Shown one piece after another: positions 35,913-44,633 of a stretch of DNA of 64,000 nucleotides. A model generated the notes under the pieces. The model saw only the letters and a list, made by a program, of their open reading frames with translations. It ran no database searches and was not told where the DNA came from. This DNA is from Phocaeicola plebeius. Lineage in GTDB: Bacteria > Bacteroidota > Bacteroidia > Bacteroidales > Bacteroidaceae. Both the position numbers and the translations under genes were made by a program. The first letter of the stretch is position 1. Each line of letters begins with the position of its first letter. Where the stretch lies: the NCBI RefSeq assembly GCF_003437535.1, contig NZ_QSQT01000012.1:1-64000 (forward strand). Reading direction: 5' to 3'.

Positions 35913-36728
35913 ATGAACAGTTTGTTTGATGTATCCGGAAAAGTGGCTGTAGTTACAGGCGGTTCCGGGGTATTGGGAAGTAACATATCTGAAGGTCTGT
36001 TGAAGGCTGGAGCCAAAGTTGCAGTGATTGGAGCACATTCCGACCGGGTGGAAAAAGCGTTGGAAAGACTTAGAAAGACCGGGGGAGAAGTTTGCGGTTT
36101 TACCTGTAACGTGCTCGACATGGACAGTTTGCGGGAAGTGAAAGAAAAAGTGTTGGCCCAGTGGGGAAGGGTAGATATTCTGGTCAATGCAGCGGGAGGA
36201 AATATCCCGGGAGGTACGCTGACCGAAACGCAGCACGTGTTCGATATGAAGGTGGAAGACTTGAACAAGGTGGTAGACTTGAACCTGAACGGTACGGTAT
36301 ATCCTTGCCTGGTGTTCGGGGAAGTTATGGCCGCACAGAAAAGTGGTAGTATTATCAATGTGTCTTCCATGGCATCTTATGAAGCCATTACCCGTGTACC
36401 GGGCTACTCCATGGCCAAGAGTGCAGTAGAGAATTTCACTCGCTGGATGGCTCAGGAAATGGCCTTGAAGTTCAGTGAGAAGATTCGCGTGAATGCCATT
36501 GCCCCCGGTTTCTTTATCGGCAACCAGAATCGTGCCGTACTGATAAATCCTGACGGTTCGCTGACGGAACGTAGCCGGAAAGTCATAGCTAAGACTCCGA
36601 TGAGGCGTTTTGGTGACATCTCAGAACTGAATGGAGCCGTACAGTTCCTGTGCAGTGAGGCGGCCAGTTTCATTACGGGAGTTACTTTGCCCATCGACGG
36701 AGGATTCAGTTCATTCAGTGGAGTATAA
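35913..36728 (+). CDS. SDR oxidoreductase, probable D-mannonate oxidoreductase
   Basis: 271 aa short-chain dehydrogenase. Cofactor motif TGGSGVLGSN, NAAGG, and catalytic Ser..Tyr-x-x-x-Lys in SSMASYEA..GYSMAKSAVE, ending SFITGVTLPIDGGF. Bacteroides use an SDR in place of UxuB to interconvert fructuronate and mannonate; the adjacent uxuA supports this. NAD preference is not clear. -7 box TAACTTTG at 35882-35889. It precedes uxuA by 18 bases. Confidence 0.87.
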   Translation: MNSLFDVSGKVAVVTGGSGVLGSNISEGLLKAGAKVAVIGAHSDRVEKALERLRKTGGEVCGFTCNVLDMDSLREVKEKVLAQWGRVDILVNAAGGNIPGGTLTETQHVFDMKVEDLNKVVDLNLNGTVYPCLVFGEVMAAQKSGSIINVSSMASYEAITRVPGYSMAKSAVENFTRWMAQEMALKFSEKIRVNAIAPGFFIGNQNRAVLINPDGSLTERSRKVIAKTPMRRFGDISELNGAVQFLCSEAASFITGVTLPIDGGFSSFSGV

Positions 36729-36746
36729 TTTAAGGGAACGGTAACG

Positions 36747-37928
36747 ATGGAAAAGACTTGGAGATGGTTTGGTAAGAAAGACCGCATCACGCTTTCCATG
36801 CTTCGGCAGATTGGAGTGGAAGGCATTGTGACGGCGCTTCACGAGGTACCCAACGGGGAGGTTTGGAGCACAGAGGCAATTAATGACCTGAAAAACTATA
36901 TTGAATCGTACGGCATGAGATGGTCGGTTGTAGAAAGCCTTCCGGTGTGCGAGGCTATCAAGTACGGCGGCCCTGAGCGTGATGCCTTGATAGAGAATTA
37001 TAAAATCAGTCTGGCTAATTTAGGGAAGTGCGGAGTGAAGACTGTATGCTACAACTTTATGCCGGTCATCGACTGGATACGTACAGACCTGCATTATGCC
37101 TTGCCCGACGGAAGTTCTTCGCTTTATTTTAACCGGATACGTTTTGCCTATTTCGACTTGAAGATTTTGCAGCGTGAAGGAGCGGAGCGTGATTATTCTC
37201 CTGAAGAACTGCAGAAGGTGGAAGAACTGGACTGCCGTATTACTCCTGAGGAAAAGGCCGAACTGATAGATACGATTATTGTAAAAACGCAAGGGTTTAT
37301 CGACGGTAACATTCAGGAGGGAGAACAATACCCCGTCCGTAAGTTCCGCGAACTGCTTGCATTATATAAAGGAATAGACCGCCAGAAGCTGAGAGAAAAT
37401 CTGTGTGAATTCCTGAAAGCAGTGATGCCGGTGTGCGATGAGTATGGAGTCAATCTGTGCATTCATCCGGACGATCCTCCTTTCCAGGTGCTCGGCCTTC
37501 CGCGTATTGTCACCAGTGAAGAAGACATCGACTGGCTGTTGAATGCCGTGGACAATCCGCATAACGGACTGACTTTCTGCGCCGGTTCCTTGAGCTCCGG
37601 AAGCCAGAATGATACCCGTGAACTGGCCCGCCGTTTTGCCCGGAGAACCCACTTTGTCCATCTTCGCAGTACGGAAATATTGCCCGAAGGAGATTTCAGA
37701 GAGACATCACATCTGGAAGGAAGAGGTCATCTGCTAGAGTTAATCCGTATTTTTGAGAAAGAAAATCCCGGACTGCCCATGCGAGTAGACCATGGACGTA
37801 CGATGCTGGGAGATGAAAAAGAAGGATACAATCCCGGTTACTCTTTCTACGGACGTATGTTTGCCCTGGCGCAAGTGGAAGGTATGATGGCAGCAGTTCG
37901 TAATGAAATGGAAAGCGGACTCCTGTAA
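36747..37928 (+). CDS. uxuA: Mannonate dehydratase
   Basis: 393 aa. Dehydrates D-mannonate to 2-keto-3-deoxygluconate in glucuronate catabolism. TIM-barrel with the xylose-isomerase-like metal site: VCYNFMPVIDWIRTDL, NLCIHPDDPPF, GLTFCAGSL, THFVHLRSTE and MRVDHGRTM supply the Cys and His residues. The length matches UxuA. Operon with the SDR gene. Confidence 0.96.
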   Translation: MEKTWRWFGKKDRITLSMLRQIGVEGIVTALHEVPNGEVWSTEAINDLKNYIESYGMRWSVVESLPVCEAIKYGGPERDALIENYKISLANLGKCGVKTVCYNFMPVIDWIRTDLHYALPDGSSSLYFNRIRFAYFDLKILQREGAERDYSPEELQKVEELDCRITPEEKAELIDTIIVKTQGFIDGNIQEGEQYPVRKFRELLALYKGIDRQKLRENLCEFLKAVMPVCDEYGVNLCIHPDDPPFQVLGLPRIVTSEEDIDWLLNAVDNPHNGLTFCAGSLSSGSQNDTRELARRFARRTHFVHLRSTEILPEGDFRETSHLEGRGHLLELIRIFEKENPGLPMRVDHGRTMLGDEKEGYNPGYSFYGRMFALAQVEGMMAAVRNEMESGLL

Positions 37929-37929
37929 T

Positions 37930-38766
37930 TCAGGGCTGTTTTTGCGTGCGGTACTCTTTGGGAGAGATACCGGTATTTTTCTTGAAAAAACGGCTCAGGT
38001 AAGAAGAATCCGGAAACTGACAGAGAGAGGCTATTTCTGCAATGGATAAAGCCGGATTGTTGAGCAGGACTTTCAGTTCGGCAGTCAGCTGTTCGTCGAT
38101 AAGTGCTTTCGGAGTCTTTCCGTTGGAGTAGGTTTCCGTAATTTCGTGCAGGTAACGCGGAGAGATACAGAGCTGTCCGGCATAGAACGATACCTGATGC
38201 ATTTGTGCGGCATGTTCGTGAATCAGGTGCATGAACTTGTGAAACAAGAGTTGCTTCCGGGTGTACGATTCGGCCACTGATACGTACGTGTCGGGGATGG
38301 AACTGAAAATCCACATCAGCATACCTTGCAGGAAATTCAGTTCCAGCCGTTCGCTGAATGCAGAAGGAGGCTGGGTAAAAAGCAGCTGTCCCATGTTCAT
38401 CCATAGGCTGATGTTTTTCCAGCTCTCTTCTTCGTGGTTGTATTGTGGAAACTCTCTCATGTAGTTGAAATACGTGGTGTCGAGTGAAATGGCTGCCTGT
38501 AGAAAGAGCTTCTTGGGATAAAGCAGGAAGCGGACATGAAAATCATCGGATGCCTCTATAAGTTGCATGATACTTCCTTCCCAGAAAATAAGTTCTGACA
38601 TTTTGTGTAGGTGAAATTGCTGTGCACCGGTGGAGAGAATACCTTCTCCGCTGGTGCATTGTAGTTGGATGCCACAGTCGAAATGGAGCAGGGAGGCTTT
38701 CAGAAAAGCCAGATTGCCTTCGTCATAATGGATGGCGGTGAGAGATGATAATAAGGAAATATCCAT
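37930..38766 (-). CDS. AraC-family transcriptional regulator
   Basis: 278 aa. A diverged N-terminal sensor domain is followed by a C-terminal double HTH from about residue 175 (VSFYAGQLCISPRYLHEITETY, SIAEIASLCQFPDSSYLSRFFKKNTGISPKEYR). It converges with uxuA (1 base between stops) and diverges from the Bcr/CflA exporter 147 bases away, which is its likely target. Ligand unknown. Confidence 0.9.
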   Translation of the reverse strand: MDISLLSSLTAIHYDEGNLAFLKASLLHFDCGIQLQCTSGEGILSTGAQQFHLHKMSELIFWEGSIMQLIEASDDFHVRFLLYPKKLFLQAAISLDTTYFNYMREFPQYNHEEESWKNISLWMNMGQLLFTQPPSAFSERLELNFLQGMLMWIFSSIPDTYVSVAESYTRKQLLFHKFMHLIHEHAAQMHQVSFYAGQLCISPRYLHEITETYSNGKTPKALIDEQLTAELKVLLNNPALSIAEIASLCQFPDSSYLSRFFKKNTGISPKEYRTQKQP

Positions 38767-38912
38767 GTGAAGATGATTTTATGAAACAAAAATACGGTTT
38801 TTCTTCGATAAAAAGAGGAGCTAGTTCCGATTTTGAAAAGTTTTGTGCGGTAAAAGGAAGGTGAAAACTTCTTCATAATGTCTAATTTTGCAGCGTTTTA
38901 AAGAAGGACATT

Positions 38913-40103
38913 ATGACAAGAAGTAATTCTCAATTATTTATTCTCGTATTCTTAGGTATATTGACCGCATTTGGCCCGTTTGTAACCGATATGTATCTGC
39001 CTACTCTGCCTGCCATGACTGACTATTTTCATACCACTTCCTCACAGGTGCAATTAGGGTTGACGGCCAGCATGATAGGATTGGCTGTCGGGCAATTGTT
39101 CTTTGGTCCGCTGAGTGACAAGTATGGTCGCCGGCTTCCTTTGATTGTGGCCATGTGTCTGTTTCTTTTGGCTACATTGGGATGTCTCTATTCACGGACC
39201 ATCATGCAGTTTGTGGGCTGGCGAGTGGTGCAAGGAATAGCGGGTGCCGGAGGAATTGTGATTTCACGTTCCATCGCAGCCGATAAGTATTCCGGCAGGG
39301 AACTGGCAAAGATGCTGGCTATTATTGGCGCTATCAATGGAGTGGCTCCGGTGGCGGCTCCTGTGGCTGGAGGAGGAATGGCCGAAAGTGTAGGCTGGCA
39401 CGGCATTTTCTGGGTATTGTTCGGATTAGGTATATTGTTGTTGCTCGGAAGTCTGCATTTTGCGGAGTCCCTGCCGGCTGTACGTCGCCAGAATGCACGT
39501 TGGGCAGATGTGTATAAGAGTTTTCTTACCGTCATTCACAACCGTCGGTATGTATGTTATATCCTTCAGTTTGGTTTTGCCCAGGGGGTGTTGTTTGCCA
39601 ATATTGCTTCCTCTCCTTTTATTATGCAGGAGCATTATGGCTTTTCGCCTTTGATGTTCAGCATCTGTTTTGGAGCTAATGCCATAGCCATTGTCATTTC
39701 TGCGACTTCGGCTGTTAGGTTTGCCCATCCGGAACAAGCTTTATATAGGGGAAGTGTCGGAATGGTAATCGCTTCTTTCCTTTTGTGTGTGGCATTGTGT
39801 GCCGGTTGCAGTTTCTGGATTTATGAAGTGCTGCTTTTGGCGTTACTTTCCATGTTAGGACTCACCTTTACCGCATCCAATACCTTGGCGATGGATAGTG
39901 AACGGGCAAATGCGGGTATGGCATCGGCCTTGCTGGGGGCATTGGGGTTTGCCTTTGGCGGTGTGGTGTCTCCGCTTGTAGGACTGGGAAATATTATGGT
40001 CTCCACCGGAGTCCTGTTTTTTACAGGTCCTTTATGTGCGTTCGTTTGCACTCGCATAGCGCTCCGGCGCGCTTTTTCATTGGCACAATATTACCGTAAA
40101 TGA
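38913..40103 (+). CDS. Bcr/CflA-family MFS drug exporter
   Basis: 396 aa with twelve helices. The DHA1 family starts with GPFVTDMYLPTLPAM; motif A is GPLSDKYGRRLPLI, and the WRVVQGIAGAGGIVISRSIAAD motif C region follows. Probably exports bicyclomycin-like or other small drugs using the proton gradient. -7 box TAATTTTG at 38883-38890. Divergent AraC gene is the probable regulator. Confidence 0.9.
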   Translation: MTRSNSQLFILVFLGILTAFGPFVTDMYLPTLPAMTDYFHTTSSQVQLGLTASMIGLAVGQLFFGPLSDKYGRRLPLIVAMCLFLLATLGCLYSRTIMQFVGWRVVQGIAGAGGIVISRSIAADKYSGRELAKMLAIIGAINGVAPVAAPVAGGGMAESVGWHGIFWVLFGLGILLLLGSLHFAESLPAVRRQNARWADVYKSFLTVIHNRRYVCYILQFGFAQGVLFANIASSPFIMQEHYGFSPLMFSICFGANAIAIVISATSAVRFAHPEQALYRGSVGMVIASFLLCVALCAGCSFWIYEVLLLALLSMLGLTFTASNTLAMDSERANAGMASALLGALGFAFGGVVSPLVGLGNIMVSTGVLFFTGPLCAFVCTRIALRRAFSLAQYYRK

Positions 40104-40193
40104 ATTTGTGGTAATTTTCTGTTTTCATTTTTTCCTTTTGGGAATAGGGATATACGTGTAATTCTATATCTTTGTATAAACTAAACTTATCTT

Positions 40194-40613
40194 ATGAATA
40201 CACGTATCCGAATAATTCCCTGGGTGATGCTTGTGGTGGGCTTCATTTTACTTTCTGCGGGAGTCGCCGAATTGTATCCCTTATGCAGGGCCGCCCGGAA
40301 TTGCCATCATACAGTGGGAATTGTACAGAGAGTCGAAACCAAGAAGAATTACCGCCATCGTAAACTCAGATACGATACTGAGATGACTGTCATTTATTCC
40401 ACAGAAAAATACGGGGACTTATCTGTGACCAGAACCAGTCACTGGCCTTTTACAAGGAAGGGAGATGAGATTTCAGTATGGTATCATCCTGAACGTCCAA
40501 GAGAGGTTCATCTGCCTGTTTCGGAAGGAGTGTTTGGGGGAGGTCTTGTCGTAATAGGAGCATTGTGTATTTATGGTGGGTGTTTTTTCCGAAAACTATT
40601 AAAAACAACATAA
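40194..40613 (+). CDS. DUF3592-type membrane protein, 139 aa
   Basis: Two membrane helices (about 8-28 and 110-130) enclose an extracytoplasmic beta domain with VGIVQRVETKK, TVIYSTEKYGDL and KGDEISVWYHPERPREVHL, the pattern of DUF3592 proteins. Function unknown. -7 box TATCTTTG at 40167-40174, 20 bases before the start. It precedes the M48 peptidase by 31 bases and may be co-transcribed. Confidence 0.78.
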   Translation: MNTRIRIIPWVMLVVGFILLSAGVAELYPLCRAARNCHHTVGIVQRVETKKNYRHRKLRYDTEMTVIYSTEKYGDLSVTRTSHWPFTRKGDEISVWYHPERPREVHLPVSEGVFGGGLVVIGALCIYGGCFFRKLLKTT

Positions 40614-40644
40614 ATGATGACTAACCAATCTAAATGAAAGTTTT

Positions 40645-41457
40645 ATGAAGAACAGAGTGTTTTTGAAAGCAATTGTGTGCCTGATGTGTGCAGTATCGTC
40701 CGTACCGGTCATGGCGCAGTTTAATCTGAAGAAAGCGATTAGTGGGGCTGTGAAAGCCACTCAAGCTGTGACGTTGACCGATGAGCAGATGGGTGAATAC
40801 GTAAAAGAGTATATCACTTGGATGGATGCCAACAATCAGGTTTGCGCAGATGACAATGAATATACCATTCGCCTGAAGAAGTTGACTGAAGGATTAGGAG
40901 ACGCAGACGGTATCCCTTTGAACTTTAAGGTGTATTATGTGACCGATGTCAATGCGTTTGCCTGTGCTGACGGTAGCGTACGTGTCTTTTCTTCTTTGAT
41001 GGACATTATGAGCGATGAAGAGCTATTGGGCGTGATAGGACATGAAATCGGTCATGTGGCTCATCGGGATTCTAAAAAAGGTTTCCGTACGGCATTGCTT
41101 ACTTCGGCATTGAAAGACGGTATTTCTTCTCAGGGTGGAAAGGCTGCTACATTGACCGATTCACAGTTGGGCGACTTGACAGAGGCGCTGGTGAATGCCC
41201 GCTATTCTCAGAAGCAGGAATGTGCAGCAGATGATTACGGATATGAGTTTCTGAAAAAAGCAGGGAAGAATCCCTGGGCCATGGCGCTTTCATTCCAGAA
41301 ATTGAAATCCTTGCAGGAACAGAGTGGTGGTTCATCTTCCAGTAAATTGAATCAGTTGTTCTCCACACATCCGGATCTCGATTTAAGAATCAAGCGTATG
41401 GAAGAGCGTGCTACCAGTGAGGGCATTGAAAAACCGGTTGAAAAGACTGCAGAATAA
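40645..41457 (+). CDS. M48-family metallopeptidase, secreted
   Basis: 270 aa. Signal peptide ends near VMAQ. Zinc site HEIGH at residues 133-137 and third ligand Glu192 in QECAADDYG. The final part IKRMEERA is typical of periplasmic M48 (BepA/LoiP-like) proteases. It probably trims or clears misfolded envelope proteins. No membrane helix apart from the signal peptide. Confidence 0.92.
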   Translation: MKNRVFLKAIVCLMCAVSSVPVMAQFNLKKAISGAVKATQAVTLTDEQMGEYVKEYITWMDANNQVCADDNEYTIRLKKLTEGLGDADGIPLNFKVYYVTDVNAFACADGSVRVFSSLMDIMSDEELLGVIGHEIGHVAHRDSKKGFRTALLTSALKDGISSQGGKAATLTDSQLGDLTEALVNARYSQKQECAADDYGYEFLKKAGKNPWAMALSFQKLKSLQEQSGGSSSSKLNQLFSTHPDLDLRIKRMEERATSEGIEKPVEKTAE

Positions 41458-41482
41458 GAATTTTAATTTGGCAGAATAGATG

Positions 41483-41518
41483 AAGAGGTCGAAACGCATT
41501 GGGATTCGGCCTCTTTTT
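41483..41518 (+). terminator. Terminator of the M48 gene
   Basis: Stem AAGAGG-t-CGAA / TTCG-g-CCTCTT followed by six T, 25 bases after the stop. Confidence 0.9.
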
Positions 41519-41560
41519 TGTGGATGTATGAATGGCTTTTCAGCATGGATAAAAAAATAA

Positions 41561-41593
41561 AAATCCCCATAACTCATGGAGTTACAGGGATTT
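41561..41593 (-). terminator. Original terminator of the GGGtGRT gene, now orphaned
   Basis: Stem AAATCCC..TAACT / AGTTA..GGGATTT, with an A-run (minus-strand T-run) at 41551-41557. It lies downstream of the displaced 3' fragment left outside the integrated element. Confidence 0.85.
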
Positions 41594-41605
41594 ATTATCT
41601 TGATT

Positions 41606-41797
41606 AAGTATAGATTACTTATTCAAAGCAGTAGCAACGTCAACTGCGCAAGCTACTGTACAACCTACCATCGGGTTGTTACCGATACCCAGGAATCCCA
41701 TCATTTCTACGTGAGCAGGAACTGATGACGAGCCCGCAAATTGCGCATCTGAGTGCATACGACCCATAGTATCTGTCATACCGTAAGAAGCAGGACC
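41606..41797. repeat. Left attachment-site repeat (attL)
   Basis: 192 bases matching 54779-54970 with only six differences. All six are in a 16-base block (41729-41744) and fall at every third position. Confidence 0.92.
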
Positions 41798-41803
41798 GAG
41801 CAT
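41615..41803 (-). pseudogene. Displaced 3' fragment of the GGGtGRT gene
   Basis: Encodes the last 60 residues of the GGGtGRT protein with identical amino-acid sequence to the intact copy, then runs into element sequence (two extra codons, ATG CTC). It has no promoter or ribosome binding site of its own and is the piece cut off by integration. Confidence 0.9.
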
Positions 41804-41955
41804 CCCTGTAACCAGCTTAATTAACTATAAATCAAATCTATAGTGGCAATAGATAAACTCCGTGTAAATAAATAAAAGAACTAATTATAAAAATGGGCTG
41901 CATTATGGTCAAATTCCCAATGCAATTCCGTTTGTAAGAGAAATCCATATTTGGA

Positions 41956-42578
41956 TTAAGACCGTGTTCTGATTTGAGTGTCGATAAAGTATAAATCACC
42001 GTCAATGCCATAAAGTACATTGTTAGGAACTACATCAAACACTTCATATTCTGAATTATGATATTCGTCGTAATAGTCCATTTCAAAGCCTAATGCTTTC
42101 ATATAGGTAGCTATTTCATCTTCTGTAGCTTCTCGTTCAGCCAAAATGTAAGGTTGTATAAGAACTGCACAGAATTCTTGTTGGCTATTATAGGCGAAAC
42201 CTATCATCTGATAAGGTACGTTACCAAATAATTTGTTGTGTGCATTTATGCGGATGAAGAAATTCTCCAAATCATCACCTGCGTATTCAAAATTATTCAG
42301 TTTAATAACGATATTATCTTTATTTCCTGTATAGACTTCGTTTTCTCCACCTTTACTAAGAAATTCAACATTTAGTTCAGAAAGAGAAATCCATAAATTG
42401 TTGGATTTGGCGAAGTCAATCAGCTCTTTTGTTTGCCCTCTCTTATAGCTCTCTGTTGGTTCAAGCGTTCCTGCTGTTTCCTTTTTTCTTCTAGCGATAT
42501 AGGCTGCTTGCTCCAAGATGCTATTGATTGGCGAGTGCGTTCTATCCATTCTTTGTGAAATTCATTTATATATTCCAT
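41956..42578 (-). pseudogene. Polyvalent-protein-type kinase, apparently frameshifted
   Basis: The main frame (41956-42549, 197 aa) has a kinase-like C-terminal part: glycine-rich loop SKGGENEVYTG, Lys in NIVIKLNN, and a catalytic/metal region VVPNNVLYGIDGDLYFIDTQI with Asn and Asp. Its first 41 residues look unnatural. An overlapping frame (42420-42578, 52 codons from ATG 42578) encodes a typical charged helical N-terminus ending KQQERLNQQRAIREGKQK. Joining the two near 42420-42430 would give a smooth REGKQK-ELIDFAKSNNLWI protein. I infer a one-base indel or programmed shift. Such kinase domains are found in mobile-element and phage polyvalent proteins. It is the last gene before attL. Confidence 0.6.
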
Positions 42579-42773
42579 AAATCTTATGTTTATGAGTTCA
42601 AAACAAAGATAGTTATTCCTTTTTTAACTTCCATGATTGGTACGACATTTTATTTCTTGGGGTTTATAATCTGGATATTTCCTTAAAATGTAGTAGCTCT
42701 ATAAAAGAAAAACAGCATAAGAGTTTTTAGTCTCAAATGCTGTTCTTTTATTAATGATGCTGTCTTTTCATAT

Positions 42774-43160
42774 TTATTGTAGCTTAGAGGTGTTAAAGCA
42801 ATAGATTACATCATTTTGTTTATCCGAACATTCGAAAGTGTAATCATCTTGGAAGGCTGCTACTCTTATTGGCAATGGGATTCCTAATTGCTTATTTCCA
42901 ACGGCTATAACAGAAGCTACACTATTGCTGTATATAGCAATTGTTAAGGTCACTTGATTTGTGTATTTAAGATATTGATTAGGAAAGATACCTGAAATTC
43001 TTGCGACTTTGGCGGTTACAGTAAATGTGCTGATTATTTTAATTTCGTCTTGAGGTATTGTAGCCTCTTCTTTGTATATTGTTTTGTTATTATTGTAACA
43101 ATATCCATTAGTGCATAGTGTGAACAACAGAAAAGCAGCTAAGAAGTTTAATATTTTCAT
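42774..43160 (-). CDS. Secreted hypothetical protein, 128 aa
   Basis: A signal peptide of about 20 residues (MKILNFLAAFLLFTLC..GYCY) is followed by a beta-rich domain with two cysteines near the C terminus (FECSDK, IYCFN) that could form a disulfide. It is the last gene of a four-gene same-strand operon (44554 to 42774), 26 bases after the lipoprotein. No family recognised; periplasmic or surface location is predicted. Confidence 0.75.
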   Translation of the reverse strand: MKILNFLAAFLLFTLCTNGYCYNNNKTIYKEEATIPQDEIKIISTFTVTAKVARISGIFPNQYLKYTNQVTLTIAIYSNSVASVIAVGNKQLGIPLPIRVAAFQDDYTFECSDKQNDVIYCFNTSKLQ

Positions 43161-43186
43161 TGTAGATGATTTAGTTTAAAATGTGT

Positions 43187-43702
43187 TTATTTTTTTGCTG
43201 TAATTATAATGCTTTTATTGGTCATCAGCCAGTAATTTTCGTTTAATCCTTCCCAACCTTGGGACGGTTCAGATTTAGCTTTCTCATATTTTTTAAAGAT
43301 AGTGAGGTCTACATCTAATTCAACTTGTGCATTGATGTTAATTGTAATGCTATTATTAAATGTTTTTTCATCGATAATGGCATCTATTCCATCACCAGAA
43401 TATTTCCCATTCCCTTTATAATCAAGGATGAACTCTTTGTTATTGCTGGCATCAAGAATCTCAAGTCTGATAGATTTATCGTAATATGTAACTCTTATTT
43501 TTTGTCCTAATCTTTTTAGTCTATATTTTTCTAAGTCCTGTTTGTTGCAAATAGGAGTTCCATAATCATAATTCATGTACAATGGTTTAAAAATATTATT
43601 CTTAAATTGTACATCTGTTATTTTAAACTCGTCTTTATCACTCTTACATCCATAAGAGCATAAAGTCAAGATTATCATTATTATATGTATTATTGATTTC
43701 AT
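43187..43702 (-). CDS. Hypothetical lipoprotein, 171 aa
   Basis: Signal peptide with a lipobox-like CSYGC (Cys19 lipidated). Mature protein is rich in Lys, Asn, Ile and Asp, with alternating beta strands (IRVTYYDKSIRLEILDASN, SITININAQVELDVDL). Third gene of the cargo operon, 13 bases after the 27-codon gene. No family recognised. Confidence 0.75.
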   Translation of the reverse strand: MKSIIHIIMIILTLCSYGCKSDKDEFKITDVQFKNNIFKPLYMNYDYGTPICNKQDLEKYRLKRLGQKIRVTYYDKSIRLEILDASNNKEFILDYKGNGKYSGDGIDAIIDEKTFNNSITININAQVELDVDLTIFKKYEKAKSEPSQGWEGLNENYWLMTNKSIIITAKK

Positions 43703-43715
43703 TATAGATTGGGTT

Positions 43716-43799
43716 TTAATCTTTTGTACTATTTATGATAAGAAATATAATAAGTCCCCCAACAAAGAATCCTGTGACAAAAACTGAAAATATATCCAT
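43716..43799 (-). CDS. 27-residue single-helix membrane microprotein
   Basis: The ATG overlaps the stop codon of the upstream gene (TAATG at 43799-43801). It encodes 27 residues: a short MDIFS start, a hydrophobic Gly/Phe/Ile stretch of about 18 residues forming one membrane helix, and an NSTKD tail. The overlap with the upstream stop and 13-base distance to the lipoprotein start argue it is really translated by coupling. Function unknown; small membrane proteins of this kind can be toxins or partners of membrane complexes. Confidence 0.6.
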   Translation of the reverse strand: MDIFSVFVTGFFVGGLIIFLIINSTKD

Positions 43800-44554
43800 T
43801 AATTCAATTTTATGATGATATGTAAGCCTAACCCAACATTTGCATTATATCTGATGTCTAAACCATTTGCAGAGAATCCCTCAAATAGTTCATCAAGTAC
43901 GATTTTTGTTCCTGTCTTAAACCATTGATTGACAAACATTGTGGTATATGGATTATTAGGAGTATTCCACTCTATCCCTCCAACATATCTCATGAATGAA
44001 TCTTCAAACCAAATATCAAATTCATTAGTTTGTTCATTGAAATATAAATATGAGTTATCCAGTCCTTTACTTAAAGTAATGCGTAGGTTCTCTACATCAA
44101 ACCAAATGTTTGTGTCATTACGAAATAGTTTTAATACTCGAATTGTCATAATTCTAAGTACTTCTTCTGGCATTAAAGGTAAGGGACAAAGAGGAAATGG
44201 TCTATCTTTATCTATTTTACGATAGGTTTTTGCTTCTCGTTCCATATAGATAATTTCCTTGGCTTCATCGTCTGGAACATATCTAAAGATTAAAATATTT
44301 TCCAGAAAACATATTGAGTTAAGTGATTGAACTTGCCAATCTTTTAGTGGACTATTATAAACGTCCATATCAATATTAGACAATATTTCATTAATGTTGA
44401 TGTCATCAGTTCTAAATCCAGCTTCATTAAAAGCCAAAATCCAATCGCTGTTATCGTTATAGGTGGACTTATTAGATTCTTTTATTAATAATGACAGCAG
44501 TTTAAGGATGGAGATTCTATCCTCTCTATCTAAGACTTGAAATAGCTCTTTCAT
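43799..44554 (-). CDS. Hypothetical cytoplasmic protein, 251 aa
   Basis: No signal peptide or membrane segment. N-terminal helical part (ELFQVLDREDRISILKLLSLLIKES) and a C-terminal mixed part rich in Trp, Asn and Asp (YLYFNEQTNEFDIWFEDSFM). First gene of the cargo operon. It overlaps the microprotein gene by one base. No family recognised; the operon pattern of cytosolic, small membrane, lipoprotein and secreted proteins suggests an envelope-spanning unit (inference). Confidence 0.75.
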   Translation of the reverse strand: MKELFQVLDREDRISILKLLSLLIKESNKSTYNDNSDWILAFNEAGFRTDDININEILSNIDMDVYNSPLKDWQVQSLNSICFLENILIFRYVPDDEAKEIIYMEREAKTYRKIDKDRPFPLCPLPLMPEEVLRIMTIRVLKLFRNDTNIWFDVENLRITLSKGLDNSYLYFNEQTNEFDIWFEDSFMRYVGGIEWNTPNNPYTTMFVNQWFKTGTKIVLDELFEGFSANGLDIRYNANVGLGLHIIIKLN

Positions 44555-44633
44555 TGCAATAAATATTATGCGCTCACCTGTCCCCTTGAATAAGCAATAA
44601 ATAAAAAAGGTGTGAGGACACTATATTGCTTTA

